Source of the DNA: RGIG7213 sp045124505
GTDB taxonomy: Bacteria; Bacillota; Clostridia; Oscillospirales; CAG-272
Assembly: GCA_045124505.1 (NCBI GenBank)
Contig: JBGVLZ010000086.1
Coordinates: 1 to 64,000 of the forward strand
Direction of reading: 5' to 3'
Length of the DNA stretch: 64,000 nt
Shown piece after piece: positions 33,142 through 41,744 of the stretch. How positions within the stretch are numbered: the stretch's first letter is position 1; each line of letters opens with the position of its first letter. The notes below the pieces were generated by a model that saw only the letters and a program-made list of their open reading frames with translations, did no database searches and was not told the DNA's origin. The position numbers were made by a program, and so were the translations under genes.

Positions 33142-33603
33142 TCATTCGGATTGAATTTTACCGCTTTTTACACTTCCTAAAATGAATGACAAGAAAACCA
33201 CCGGCCATTCAGTTAATAAAATCAGTCCCGCAAAACGTGAACTTGCCGCTGTTGGTCCGTTCGGCATTATATCATCTGTTATGACCCCTGCGAAAGCTAA
33301 CAATTGAAAAATCAAAGCTGCAAAAACTATGACAGCTGAAATAATATAACAGATTTTAGCTAAGGTTTTGGGACTAAAGCATATAAGCTTATATACACTC
33401 CTCAACAACAACAGTTCTTCCCAAATTACCGGAAGAGCAAAGAAAAAATAAATAACGGTAGTTTCCATTGTTGGGTTCTTATAAAAACTGGCGTTGACGG
33501 GCGTAGTTTTGATTTCATAGACAAAACTAATAACAATTGCGATGCATGTGACCAAAATTAACGTGTATCCAATGGACTTCACAAGTTTTTCTCGTTTTTT
33601 CAT
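33142..33603 (-). CDS. Small membrane protein, paralogue of 34276-34728
   Basis: A 153-residue protein with four hydrophobic segments (about 12-30, 45-65, 78-105, 122-145). It shares KxVxSIGxTxILxTC, LAKICYIIS, GVITDDIMP and LLTEWPVVF with the 150-residue protein at 34276-34728, so the pair comes from a duplication. I do not recognise the family. It has GGAGAACTAT before the ATG and a stem-loop repeat after the stop. Confidence 0.6.
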   Translation of the reverse strand: MKKREKLVKSIGYTLILVTCIAIVISFVYEIKTTPVNASFYKNPTMETTVIYFFFALPVIWEELLLLRSVYKLICFSPKTLAKICYIISAVIVFAALIFQLLAFAGVITDDIMPNGPTAASSRFAGLILLTEWPVVFLSFILGSVKSGKIQSE

Positions 33604-33670
33604 ATAGTTCTCCTTTTTGACTTTCTGTTAATAATTCGCCAAAGTATCAAGAATATCATCCGAGATTTTG

Positions 33671-34006
33671 TCAGCTTTGTGGCGGCGGCAGAAGAGTAAA
33701 GCCAACCCAATGTAAAAGCCAAAACATCGTACAAAGAATAACAGGAATACATAAAATTGCGGTAAGTATATATATCACATCGACCCATGCTCCTTTTTTT
33801 TCCTTTACGTGCAAAACCAATGTAGCCATAGTCATAATGGATGCCATCCCCGAAATAACAGTAAAACAAAAATACACTGTTTCTGCGGTATTGTTGCTGT
33901 ACTCATATCCATGATATACAGCGAAGACTTTTCCATAATATACAGCAAAGATCATAGAAACCACAATTATGATAACTAACAGACAACTGAACATTTTATT
34001 CTTCAT
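33671..34006 (-). CDS. Small membrane protein of unknown function
   Basis: A 111-residue protein with membrane segments at about 5-28, 45-65 and 77-100 and a proline-rich end (LLPPPQS). The start overlaps the stop of the 34003-34155 gene (ATGA). An overlapping alternative frame (33600-33869) has no such coupling or hydrophobic periodicity and is taken as a shadow. The function is unknown. Confidence 0.55.
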   Translation of the reverse strand: MKNKMFSCLLVIIIVVSMIFAVYYGKVFAVYHGYEYSNNTAETVYFCFTVISGMASIMTMATLVLHVKEKKGAWVDVIYILTAILCIPVILCTMFWLLHWVGFTLLPPPQS

Positions 34007-34155
34007 CGCTTAATACCGCCCCTTCTACAACAGTTTGCCCCTCTGTCCATGAGAGCGTGAAAAGGAATACCGATCAAAACCGTCCCGCAGCCGATAAGAA
34101 CGGCAATACAGATAATTTTGACTAAAATCTCTTTTTTACTATAATGTTCCACCAT
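34003..34155 (-). CDS. Small single-helix membrane protein (50 aa)
   Basis: From the ATG at 34155, preceded by GAGGAGG, a 50-residue protein with one hydrophobic stretch (ILVKIICIAVLIGCGTVLIG) and a basic, cysteine-containing tail. It overlaps the next gene by 4 nt. It may be a short relative of the neighbouring membrane proteins. The GTG one codon later has better ribosome-site spacing and could be the real start. Confidence 0.45.
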   Translation of the reverse strand: MVEHYSKKEILVKIICIAVLIGCGTVLIGIPFHALMDRGANCCRRGGIKR

Positions 34156-34246
34156 AAACCTCCTCAAATGTTGAAAGGTACATATTTCGCATAACAATTA
34201 TCATATCTCTGTAGATGATACCACGAATATGACAGGGCAGTTATCA

Positions 34247-34273
34247 GGGTTGTCGAGGCGCCAACCCCTACCA
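34247..34273. repeat. Inverted solo copy of the GCGYCCTCGA stem-loop repeat
   Basis: Stem GGGTTG/CAACCC around TCGAGGCGC, in the opposite orientation to the copy at 33090. It lies just past the stop of 34276-34728, as the other copy does for its paralogue. Confidence 0.6.
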
Positions 34274-34275
34274 CG

Positions 34276-34728
34276 TTATGCATCGGATTTGATTTTACCG
34301 CTTTTTACATTCCACAAAAAGGAAGATACGAAAACTACCGGCCATTCGGTTAATAAAAGCAATTCAATAAAACGTGAGTTTGCCGCTGTTTTTCCTTCGG
34401 GCATTATATCATCCGTTATGACCCCTGTAAATACTGAAAATTGAAAAACCAAAGCCGTCAAAAGGATGACGATCGAAATAATATAACATATCTTAGCCAA
34501 GGTCCTTGGATTGTAGTTTACAAGCTTATACACACTTATCAACAAAAACAGTTCTTCCGGTATTACCGGAAAGACTAACCAAAAATAAACAGGAACAAGT
34601 AAGCGTTTATCTAAGGGATCCGCCGATTCGATCCTGATATCATGAATAAATGAAACAACAATTGTAATACAAGTAATCAATATTATTGTAAATCCAATTG
34701 ACAGTACAAACTTCTTTCGTTTTTCCAT
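34276..34728 (-). CDS. Small membrane protein, paralogue of 33142-33603
   Basis: A 150-residue four-helix membrane protein clearly alike to 33142-33603 along its length. GGAGAATTGT precedes the ATG. The pair, the two small membrane genes between them and the stem-loop at each 3' end suggest a segmental duplication. The function is unknown. Confidence 0.6.
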   Translation of the reverse strand: MEKRKKFVLSIGFTIILITCITIVVSFIHDIRIESADPLDKRLLVPVYFWLVFPVIPEELFLLISVYKLVNYNPRTLAKICYIISIVILLTALVFQFSVFTGVITDDIMPEGKTAANSRFIELLLLTEWPVVFVSSFLWNVKSGKIKSDA

Positions 34729-34749
34729 ACAATTCTCCTTAAATTACTT

Positions 34750-35244
34750 TTATTTGAAAGAAAATTCGGGGCGGTAGCCGATGAATCTTATAAGAAGCTT
34801 ATCATCTTTCACCGAAAAGCTTATACTGTTAAACGGATCATGAACATGATCAAAGCCATATTCAAAATGACCTCCCATATCCTCAAACCAATCCGCCGCG
34901 ATCTCTGCATATTCTCTTGATGCGCTTCTGTATCCCTTTTTATCGAGCTTCAGGAGCCCGTACACATATTTGCTTAAATCTTCACCGGCATCATTTAAAG
35001 GACATTCGAATAAAACAGCCAAATATGATTCATTCATAGTCCTGCTGTAAAGTCCTTTAATGAACTTTGCATCTTCGGGAACCGTTATTCCGTACTGCTC
35101 ATATAATCCGTCAATAAGCGTATCGGAAAAACCGTCGATAGCCATTTCTCCTCCTGCAAGGCCAAGAAAACCCACTACCCCTACGCCTAAAAATACCACG
35201 ATCATTAAACTTATAAGACATATAGTTACTATAACGATTTTCAT
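34750..35244 (-). CDS. Membrane-anchored protein of unknown function
   Basis: A 164-residue protein with one N-terminal membrane helix (IVIVTICLISLMIVVFLGVG) and a C-terminal domain of about 130 residues outside or inside the membrane. I do not recognise it. It overlaps the upstream gene by 4 nt (ATGA), so the two are coupled and perhaps act together. Confidence 0.55.
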   Translation of the reverse strand: MKIVIVTICLISLMIVVFLGVGVVGFLGLAGGEMAIDGFSDTLIDGLYEQYGITVPEDAKFIKGLYSRTMNESYLAVLFECPLNDAGEDLSKYVYGLLKLDKKGYRSASREYAEIAADWFEDMGGHFEYGFDHVHDPFNSISFSVKDDKLLIRFIGYRPEFSFK

Positions 35245-35723
35245 TTCGGCCTCCTGCTGTATTTTTTAAGCATCATACAAAAAACACGGACTCCCGCAAG
35301 TAAAATAACGCATATTGTCGCCAAAGAAAAAACTGTTTTGATGTTTTTTTCCGCAAGCTCTTCTTCATTAGGTAAGTCAAATGAATACGGTGTACGTTTG
35401 TCAAGATCAGAGCCTGATAACGATATATCGACCGAATCCGCATTTTGGATTATCTCATAGTTACCTTCTTTAAAAGGACAGTATCCGTCATCACCGCCGA
35501 CCGTTTTACCGAGCAGTATCGGTTTTTGACCTTTATACCGATAATATATTTCCGCACCGCTTCCGTGCAAAAATTCCCACTCTTTTATTACTAAAACACC
35601 CTCTCTGTCTTGAAGTGTGATGACTATATCATCATAATATTCTCTTTCAAAACCAAAGCTGCAAGAGCAAAAGCAGCACAGTATAACAGTCGCAAGGATT
35701 ATTAAAATTATTTTTTTCAGCAT
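35241..35723 (-). CDS. Lipoprotein with a C-terminal membrane helix
   Basis: A 160-residue protein with a signal peptide ending CCFCSCSFG (lipobox-like), a central beta-rich domain of about 90 residues and a second hydrophobic helix near the end (IKTVFSLATICVILLAGVRV) followed by a basic tail. It is therefore held at both ends. It heads the small membrane-gene block; GGGAGAAGAAAAAATGC precedes the ATG region. The function is unknown. Confidence 0.55.
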   Translation of the reverse strand: MLKKIILIILATVILCCFCSCSFGFEREYYDDIVITLQDREGVLVIKEWEFLHGSGAEIYYRYKGQKPILLGKTVGGDDGYCPFKEGNYEIIQNADSVDISLSGSDLDKRTPYSFDLPNEEELAEKNIKTVFSLATICVILLAGVRVFCMMLKKYSRRPK

Positions 35724-35854
35724 TTTTTCTTCTCCCTGTTGTTATATTTTTTCAAAATCTATCTTGTTTTCATTTTAACATCCGCCTGTGAACATTTCTT
35801 GTATATTATAAAAATTTTATTGTTTTTCGATATATTTTTATCATAATTAAAAAA

Positions 35855-35903
35855 CACCCCAATGAGCAAAATTTAAGCAGTTTGCGGCAAACTGCGTGGG
35901 GTG
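35855..35903 (-). terminator. Double hairpin with a U-tail on the minus strand
   Basis: CACCCCA (35855-35861) and TGGGGTG (35897-35903) enclose GCAGTTT/AAACTGC. On the minus strand the outer stem is followed by TTTTTTAATT. No minus-strand gene lies upstream of it, so it would stop transcription running antisense out of murD, or it is a repeat remnant. Confidence 0.4.
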
Positions 35904-35953
35904 CAGGTACTGAGATATTAAATTATATTATTTTGCATTTTTTACTTTTCCAC

Positions 35954-35982
35954 TTGAATATCGCATAATATTGTAGTATAAT
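35954..35982 (+). promoter_or_regulatory. Promoter of the murD operon
   Basis: TTGAAT (35954-35959), a 17-bp spacer and TATAAT (35977-35982), 30 bp before the murD ATG. Confidence 0.65.
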
Positions 35983-36012
35983 TAAATACATCTGTTACCG
36001 AAAGGAATTTTT

Positions 36013-37401
36013 ATGACTGTAAGTGAATATAAAAACGAAATAAAGGGCAAGCGTGTAGGTGTATTGGGACTTGGTATAAGCAATATGCCGCTTGTCGATT
36101 TTCTTGTGTCAGCCGGTGCTGTTGTCACCGCAAGAGATAAAAAAGAAAGGGCTGATGCCCTTTCAAAATACGAAAAGCTTGAACAAATGGGTGTGCGCAT
36201 TGTGTGCGGAGAAAATTATATGCAGGGACTTGACGATGAGATAATCTTCCGTTCCCCCGGCATCCGCCCCGATGTTCCCGAAATAGCGAATGCCGTTTCA
36301 AACGGCGCCGTTTTAACATCTGAAATGGAGCTTTTCTTTGAGCTTTGCCCCTGCCATATAATCGCCGTAACGGGAAGCGACGGCAAGACAACGACAACGA
36401 CAATAACATCGGAGCTTTTGAAAGCCGAGGGCAAGACCGTTTACGTCGGCGGTAACATCGGCGCACCGCTTTTACCGCTTGTCGAAAAGATGAAGCCTGA
36501 CGATTATGCCGTTGTTGAGCTTTCGTCATTCCAGCTTCAGACGATGAGAAAATCCCCCGAAAGGTGCATCATAACCAACATCACCCCGAACCACCTCAAC
36601 TGGCACACGGGCATGGACGAATATGCCGAGGCAAAGCACAACATTTTCAAATATCAAAATGAAAACGGTTATCTTGTCACAAACTATCTTTATGACAGCG
36701 TTAAAAATTTACGTTCAAAGGGCAAAACATCGTTGTTTTCAAGCAACGGCAAGCCCGATACAAAAACAGGTGTATACATCAAGGATGAAGTCATCACATA
36801 TTATGACGAAAACGGAGAGGTTCCCGTGCTTGACTGCAAGGACATAAAGATACCGGGACGTCACAACATCGAAAACTATATGGCGGCTTACTGTGTGCTT
36901 TACGATATAGTAAGTGCCAAAACGCTTAAAGAGGTTGCAAGCACATTCGGCGGTGTCAAGCACAGATGCGAATTTGTAAGAGAGCTTGACGGGGTAAAAT
37001 ATTACAACTCCTCAATCGACTCAAGTCCCACAAGAACTATCGCCGCACTTTCGAGCTTTAAAGAAAAGGTGATCGTAATTCTCGGCGGATACGATAAAAA
37101 TATCCCTTACGAGCCGCTTGTTCAGCCCCTTTTTGAGCATGCAAAATCAGCAGTTCTGACAGGCGCAACAGCCGAGAAAATATATAAAGCGATAACCGAT
37201 AACGGCGAATTTGAAAAGTCGGGACTTGAAATATACAAGGAATCTGATTTTGAGTCTGCCGTAAACTGTGCAAGAAAAATTGCAAAAGCAGGCGACACGG
37301 TCATCTTGTCCCCTGCGGCGGCAAGCTTTGATGCCTTTGAAAACTTTGAGGTCAGAGGCGATACGTTCAAAAAGATCGTAAACGGATTTCAGAAAGGATA
37401 A
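36013..37401 (+). CDS. murD: UDP-N-acetylmuramoyl-L-alanine:D-glutamate ligase
   Basis: A 462-residue Mur ligase with GLGISNMPLVDFL at the N-terminal nucleotide fold, the ATP loop VTGSDGKTTTTTI near 115, SSFQL, NITPNHLNWH and GGYDKNIPYEPL at the C-terminus. It adds D-Glu to UDP-MurNAc-L-Ala in the cytoplasm. The length is typical. AAAGGAATTTTT precedes the ATG. It is followed 5 bp later by three peptidase genes instead of a normal division/cell-wall cluster. Confidence 0.95.
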   Translation: MTVSEYKNEIKGKRVGVLGLGISNMPLVDFLVSAGAVVTARDKKERADALSKYEKLEQMGVRIVCGENYMQGLDDEIIFRSPGIRPDVPEIANAVSNGAVLTSEMELFFELCPCHIIAVTGSDGKTTTTTITSELLKAEGKTVYVGGNIGAPLLPLVEKMKPDDYAVVELSSFQLQTMRKSPERCIITNITPNHLNWHTGMDEYAEAKHNIFKYQNENGYLVTNYLYDSVKNLRSKGKTSLFSSNGKPDTKTGVYIKDEVITYYDENGEVPVLDCKDIKIPGRHNIENYMAAYCVLYDIVSAKTLKEVASTFGGVKHRCEFVRELDGVKYYNSSIDSSPTRTIAALSSFKEKVIVILGGYDKNIPYEPLVQPLFEHAKSAVLTGATAEKIYKAITDNGEFEKSGLEIYKESDFESAVNCARKIAKAGDTVILSPAAASFDAFENFEVRGDTFKKIVNGFQKG

Positions 37402-37406
37402 CATAA

Positions 37407-38438
37407 ATGAATGACATAAAAGGTCTTCTTTCTGCCCTCACGTCCCCAGTCACAGTTTCGGGTTACGAGGGTATTGCAGAAGATACGGTAAGTGAGCTTT
37501 GCCGTCTTTACTTTGACGAAGTTAAAAATGACGGAGCAAATAACTATCAGCTCATAAAAAAAGCAAAGACAAAGGGTGCAAAAAAGATACTGATAGATGC
37601 CCATATGGACGAGGTCGGTATGCTTGTGTCCGATATTCTTGACGGCGGATTTTTACGTGTTACGAATGTCGGAGGTATCGACTGCAAGATACTTCAGCCG
37701 TGTGAAGTCACCATTCACGCAAAAGAAGATATTTACGGTATTGTAAGTGCAACACCGCCTCATTTGATGAGTAAAAACGAGCTTCCGGATTTCGATGGAT
37801 TTTTCATCGACACAGGCTTTAAAAAAGAGGAGCTTGAAGAAAAGGGCGTGCGAGTCGGCACACCCATATCATTTAAATATCACATGACGGAGCTTTTGAA
37901 TAACCGAATATGCGGGAAAGGCTTTGATGATAAAATATGCATCTGCGCAGGTGTCGAGGCTGTCAAGCTGTTAGGTGATACAGACTGTGAGATAATTCTC
38001 CAGCTTTCATCCCGTGAGGAAATAGGCAAAAGTGCCGCAGTCGGTGCGTATAACACCAATCCCGACCTTTGCGTGGTGCTTGACGTAACAGGTGCTGAAA
38101 TTCCCGAAGAAAAAGACACGATATATAAATCCTCCGTTATGTGCGGCGGTGCTGAAATATCAATATCAGCAATAACAGACGTCAAGCTTACAAAAAAGCT
38201 TATAAAGTTTGCAAAGGACAACAGTTTCCCCCATCAGATAAACGTTGACGGAACAAACACGGGAACGAATGCAAACGACATACCGACAATAAAATGCGGT
38301 ATTCCGACAGTGCTTTTAAGCATTCCGCTTTTGAATATGCACACGTATGCGGAGATAATCTCGCTTGACGATGTTAAAAGCACAGCAGAGCTTACCGCAG
38401 GATTCATCAAGGCTTTTATAAAGGAGGGTGAAATATGA
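37407..38438 (+). CDS. M42-family metallo-aminopeptidase, copy 1
   Basis: A 343-residue M42 (FrvX/glutamyl aminopeptidase-like) peptidase. Metal and catalytic residues appear in DAHMDEVGM (His), GKGFDDK (bridging Asp), SSREEIG (Glu pair), VLDVTG (Asp) and NMHTYAE (His). In this copy the GG-D-A segment before the last His is altered to DGTNTGTNAND. M42 enzymes form dodecameric tetrahedral complexes that trim peptides in the cytoplasm. It overlaps copy 2 by 4 nt. It is the most divergent of the three. Confidence 0.88.
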   Translation: MNDIKGLLSALTSPVTVSGYEGIAEDTVSELCRLYFDEVKNDGANNYQLIKKAKTKGAKKILIDAHMDEVGMLVSDILDGGFLRVTNVGGIDCKILQPCEVTIHAKEDIYGIVSATPPHLMSKNELPDFDGFFIDTGFKKEELEEKGVRVGTPISFKYHMTELLNNRICGKGFDDKICICAGVEAVKLLGDTDCEIILQLSSREEIGKSAAVGAYNTNPDLCVVLDVTGAEIPEEKDTIYKSSVMCGGAEISISAITDVKLTKKLIKFAKDNSFPHQINVDGTNTGTNANDIPTIKCGIPTVLLSIPLLNMHTYAEIISLDDVKSTAELTAGFIKAFIKEGEI

Positions 38439-39481
38439 ATTTTGAACTTCTTGAAAAGCTCTCGACTGCATTCGGTCCATCGGGATGCGAGGACGAGGTC
38501 GCAGATATAATAAAAAATGAAATCGGTCATTTTGCCGATGAAATAATAACAGACCCTCTTGGTAATTTTATCGTAAAGATAAACGGTAAAACCGACAAGA
38601 AAATGATGCTGTCAGCCCACATGGACGAGGTCGGCTTTATGGTAAGAAAGACGGATGATCTCGGCTGTATTTACTTTCACACAGTCGGCAGTATAAGCGA
38701 TGGGGCACTTCTTTCACGCCGTGTCACCGTGAAAGCATCAGACGGTAAAAAATATGCAGGTGTAATTGATGCAAAGGCAATACACAGCCAGAGTGCAAAG
38801 GAAAGAAAAGAATATATCCCTATCGACAAAATGCACATTAACATCGGTGCATCAACAAAAGAAGAGGTTAACAGTCTTATTTCCCTCGGCGACTTCGGTG
38901 TTTTCGACTCCGATTTTTTGAAATTCGGAAACGGATTTATCAATGGTAAAGCCCTCGATGACAGAGTCGGCTGTGCCGTTATGTGCGAAATAATAAAGAA
39001 GATAAAGGAAGAAAACATCACCCCCGAATATACGCTTTATTTTGCGTTTACAACACGTGAGGAGGTAGGACGTTCAGGTGCAATTACGGCAACAGAGGCT
39101 GTAAAGCCCGACTTTGCGCTCATTCTTGAATGTACGGCGGTTGCCGACATTCCCGAAACACCTGCGCATAAAACGGTGTCAAAGCTTGGCGACGGTGTGG
39201 CTTTGTCGCTTATGGACCACTCCACCGTCTACCGCCGTGAGGTGATAGAAAAAATGAAGGAGCTTGCAAAGGATAAAAACGTAAAATATCAGATAAAAAC
39301 TCTCGTGTCGGGCGGAAACGATGCAGGTCACATTCACAAGACTGCAGGCGGTGTCAGATGCGCAACACTTTCCGTTCCCTCTCGGTATATACATTCCGCT
39401 TGCTCGGTGATACACGAGGATGACTATAAATCAATGCTTGATTTTGCATATAACGCTTCACTTTCAAAAACGCTTATATAA
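38435..39481 (+). CDS. M42-family metallo-aminopeptidase, copy 2
   Basis: A 348-residue M42 peptidase with SAHMDEVGF, GKALDDRVG, TREEVGRSG, ECTAV in place of the usual Asp-containing segment, SGGNDAGHIH and PSRYIHSACS. It has a full set of family motifs. GGAGGGTGAAAT lies before the ATG inside the end of copy 1, and 17 bp separate it from copy 3. Three adjacent paralogues may form mixed or nested complexes with different specificities. Confidence 0.92.
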   Translation: MNFELLEKLSTAFGPSGCEDEVADIIKNEIGHFADEIITDPLGNFIVKINGKTDKKMMLSAHMDEVGFMVRKTDDLGCIYFHTVGSISDGALLSRRVTVKASDGKKYAGVIDAKAIHSQSAKERKEYIPIDKMHINIGASTKEEVNSLISLGDFGVFDSDFLKFGNGFINGKALDDRVGCAVMCEIIKKIKEENITPEYTLYFAFTTREEVGRSGAITATEAVKPDFALILECTAVADIPETPAHKTVSKLGDGVALSLMDHSTVYRREVIEKMKELAKDKNVKYQIKTLVSGGNDAGHIHKTAGGVRCATLSVPSRYIHSACSVIHEDDYKSMLDFAYNASLSKTLI

Positions 39482-39498
39482 CTGAAAGGTAGATAAAA

Positions 39499-40494
39499 AT
39501 GACTGAATTTCTCAAAAAGCTCATGCTCACCCACGGTGTAACATCCGACGAGGGCAGAGTTACAAAAATAATAGAAGATGAGATCCGTCCGTATGTTGAC
39601 GAAATATCGTATGATGCGCTCGGAAATCTTATCGCGCTCAAAAAATCAAATTCGGACGATGCCAAAAAAATTATGCTTTGCGCACATGCAGATGAAATAG
39701 GCTTTATCACAATGTTTATTCAGGATGACGGACTTATAAGAATAGCACCTGTCGGAGGTATAGATTTCGTGGCATACTCTTACTGCACCGTAATTTCATC
39801 CAAGGGTGTAAAGGGCGTTATCGCTCCCGAGGAAGGCACAAAGCCTGAGGAGCTTAAAGCGGACAAGTTCTTCATCGATATCGGCGCAAAGTCAAAAAAG
39901 GAAGCCGAAAAGAAGGTTTCCCTCGGCGATATGTTCACCGTTGTCCCGCACATGACAAAGCTTTCGGGCACACGCTACTGCGGACGTCCGTTTGACAACC
40001 GTGCAGGCTGTGCCGTTATGGTTGAAATTGCAAAAGGACTCCGTGACTGTGTAAACGATGTTTATTTCGTATTTTCTTCAATGGAGGAAGTGGGACTGAG
40101 AGGTGCTAAGGCGGCAACATACAACGTAAACCCCGATTACGGCATAGCATTTGACGTAACCGACATCGGCGATGTTCCCGGTTGCAAGCCTATGGCTGTA
40201 AAGCTCGGCGGCGGTGCGGCAATAAAAATCAAGGACAGCTCCGTTTTGTGCGACATAAAGCTTGTTTCCTCACTTGCCGATATTGCAAAGGAGCATAAAA
40301 TAAAGCATCAGTTTGAAATTCTCCGTGCGGGTGGTACAGATACTGCGGTTATGCAGACGGAAGCGGGCGGCGCACGTGTCGGCTGTATTTCCATCCCCAC
40401 AAGATACATTCACACACAAAACGAAACAATAGATATGAAGGATATGGCAGAGTGCGTAAAGCTCGGCACGCTTGCTTGTAACATCAGATTATGA
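39499..40494 (+). CDS. M42-family metallo-aminopeptidase, copy 3
   Basis: A 331-residue M42 peptidase with CAHADEIGF, RPFDNRAGC, SMEEVGLRG, FDVTDIGD, GGTDTAVM and PTRYIHTQNE, all family-typical. GAAAGGTAGATAAAA precedes the ATG. Its stop overlaps the start of the next gene by 4 nt. The residue after the first metal His is Ala instead of Met, seen in other M42 members. Confidence 0.92.
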   Translation: MTEFLKKLMLTHGVTSDEGRVTKIIEDEIRPYVDEISYDALGNLIALKKSNSDDAKKIMLCAHADEIGFITMFIQDDGLIRIAPVGGIDFVAYSYCTVISSKGVKGVIAPEEGTKPEELKADKFFIDIGAKSKKEAEKKVSLGDMFTVVPHMTKLSGTRYCGRPFDNRAGCAVMVEIAKGLRDCVNDVYFVFSSMEEVGLRGAKAATYNVNPDYGIAFDVTDIGDVPGCKPMAVKLGGGAAIKIKDSSVLCDIKLVSSLADIAKEHKIKHQFEILRAGGTDTAVMQTEAGGARVGCISIPTRYIHTQNETIDMKDMAECVKLGTLACNIRL

Positions 40495-41744
40495 TAACGA
40501 ATGAAAAAATACTGAAAATAACAGAGGAAGCCGAAGAAAAGCTTGATAAAATATTCAAGCAGTTTGACAAAACGGCATACAAAAATACGGTCAAAATAAT
40601 GGAAGCATTTGCACGTCACCGTGTTGACGAATCGTGTCTTAAAGGTACAACAGGCTACGGCTACGGTGACAAGGGACGTGACACGCTTGATGAAATATGG
40701 GCAGAGGTTTTCGGTGCTGAACGTGCATTTGTCCGCCACAATATCGTAAGCGGTACGCATGCACTTACAATAGGACTTTTCGGAATTTTGCGTCCCGGTG
40801 ACATTATGCTTTCGGTCACAGGTAAGCCATATGACACGCTGGATGAGGTCATCGGAATAAACGGTGGCGACGGCACAGGCTCACTTGCCGATTTCGGTGT
40901 TGAATACCGTCAGGTCGATATGAAGGGCGGTGTCGATTTAGAAGGCGTAAAAAATGCGCTCTCCGAGTACGGCTCACGTGTAAAAATGGTATTTATACAG
41001 CGTTCAAAGGGATATATGAACAGAAAAACGCTGTCTTGCGAGGAAATAGGGCAGGTAGTAAAGCTGACGAAGTCAATGTCGGATGCTTTCGTGGTGGTTG
41101 ACAACTGTTACGGTGAGTTTGTTGAGGAATGTGAGCCGACAGCATACGGAGCTGACCTCATTATCGGCTCACTTATAAAGAACCCCGGAGGCGGTATGGC
41201 AGAAACAGGCGGTTATCTTGCAGGCACTGCCAAGGCTGTTGAATTGTGCTCATACAGATTTACATGCCCAGGTGTCGGACTTGAATGCGGTGCAACCCTT
41301 GACCAAAACAAAAACATGTACAGAGGTCTTTTTTACGCTCCGCATACCGTTGCAGCTTCCCTTAAAACAGCCGCACTTGCCGCATATATGTTTGAAAAGC
41401 TCGGATATGAGGTCAGCCCCCGATATGATGAGGACCGTCACGACATAATCCAGACGATACAGTTCCTCTCAAAAGAGCCGCTTTGCGCATTCTGCAGAGG
41501 TATTCAGGCAGGCTCACCCGTTGATGCATACGTTACACCCGAGCCGTGGGACATGCCCGGCTACAGCGATCAGGTAATTATGGCGGCAGGCACATTTGTT
41601 TCGGGAGCCTCCATTGAGCTTTCGGCAGATGCACCCATAAGAGAGCCTTACACGGCATTTTTCCAAGGCGGTCTTACATACGAATCGGGTAAATACGGTA
41701 TAATGACATCAGCCGAGTATCTTTTAAAGGAGCTGGAAAAATAA
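40491..41744 (+). CDS. Methionine gamma-lyase-family PLP protein (PF06838, 'aluminium resistance' family)
   Basis: A 417-residue fold-type I PLP protein with GYGYGDKGRDTLD near the N-terminus, FVRHNIVSGTHAL, VVDNCYGEF, and the probable cofactor Lys in IGSLIKNPGGGMAETGGY. These are hallmarks of the PF06838 family (YnbB). Its reaction is not settled; a C-S lyase activity is presumed from fold. It overlaps copy 3 of M42 by 4 nt and the next gene by 1 nt, so it is part of the operon. Confidence 0.9.
   Translation: MITNEKILKITEEAEEKLDKIFKQFDKTAYKNTVKIMEAFARHRVDESCLKGTTGYGYGDKGRDTLDEIWAEVFGAERAFVRHNIVSGTHALTIGLFGILRPGDIMLSVTGKPYDTLDEVIGINGGDGTGSLADFGVEYRQVDMKGGVDLEGVKNALSEYGSRVKMVFIQRSKGYMNRKTLSCEEIGQVVKLTKSMSDAFVVVDNCYGEFVEECEPTAYGADLIIGSLIKNPGGGMAETGGYLAGTAKAVELCSYRFTCPGVGLECGATLDQNKNMYRGLFYAPHTVAASLKTAALAAYMFEKLGYEVSPRYDEDRHDIIQTIQFLSKEPLCAFCRGIQAGSPVDAYVTPEPWDMPGYSDQVIMAAGTFVSGASIELSADAPIREPYTAFFQGGLTYESGKYGIMTSAEYLLKELEK

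Noticed and set aside
33600..33869. 89-residue minus-strand frame
   Set aside because: It overlaps the better supported membrane gene 33671-34006 in another phase and has no hydrophobic pattern or start context.
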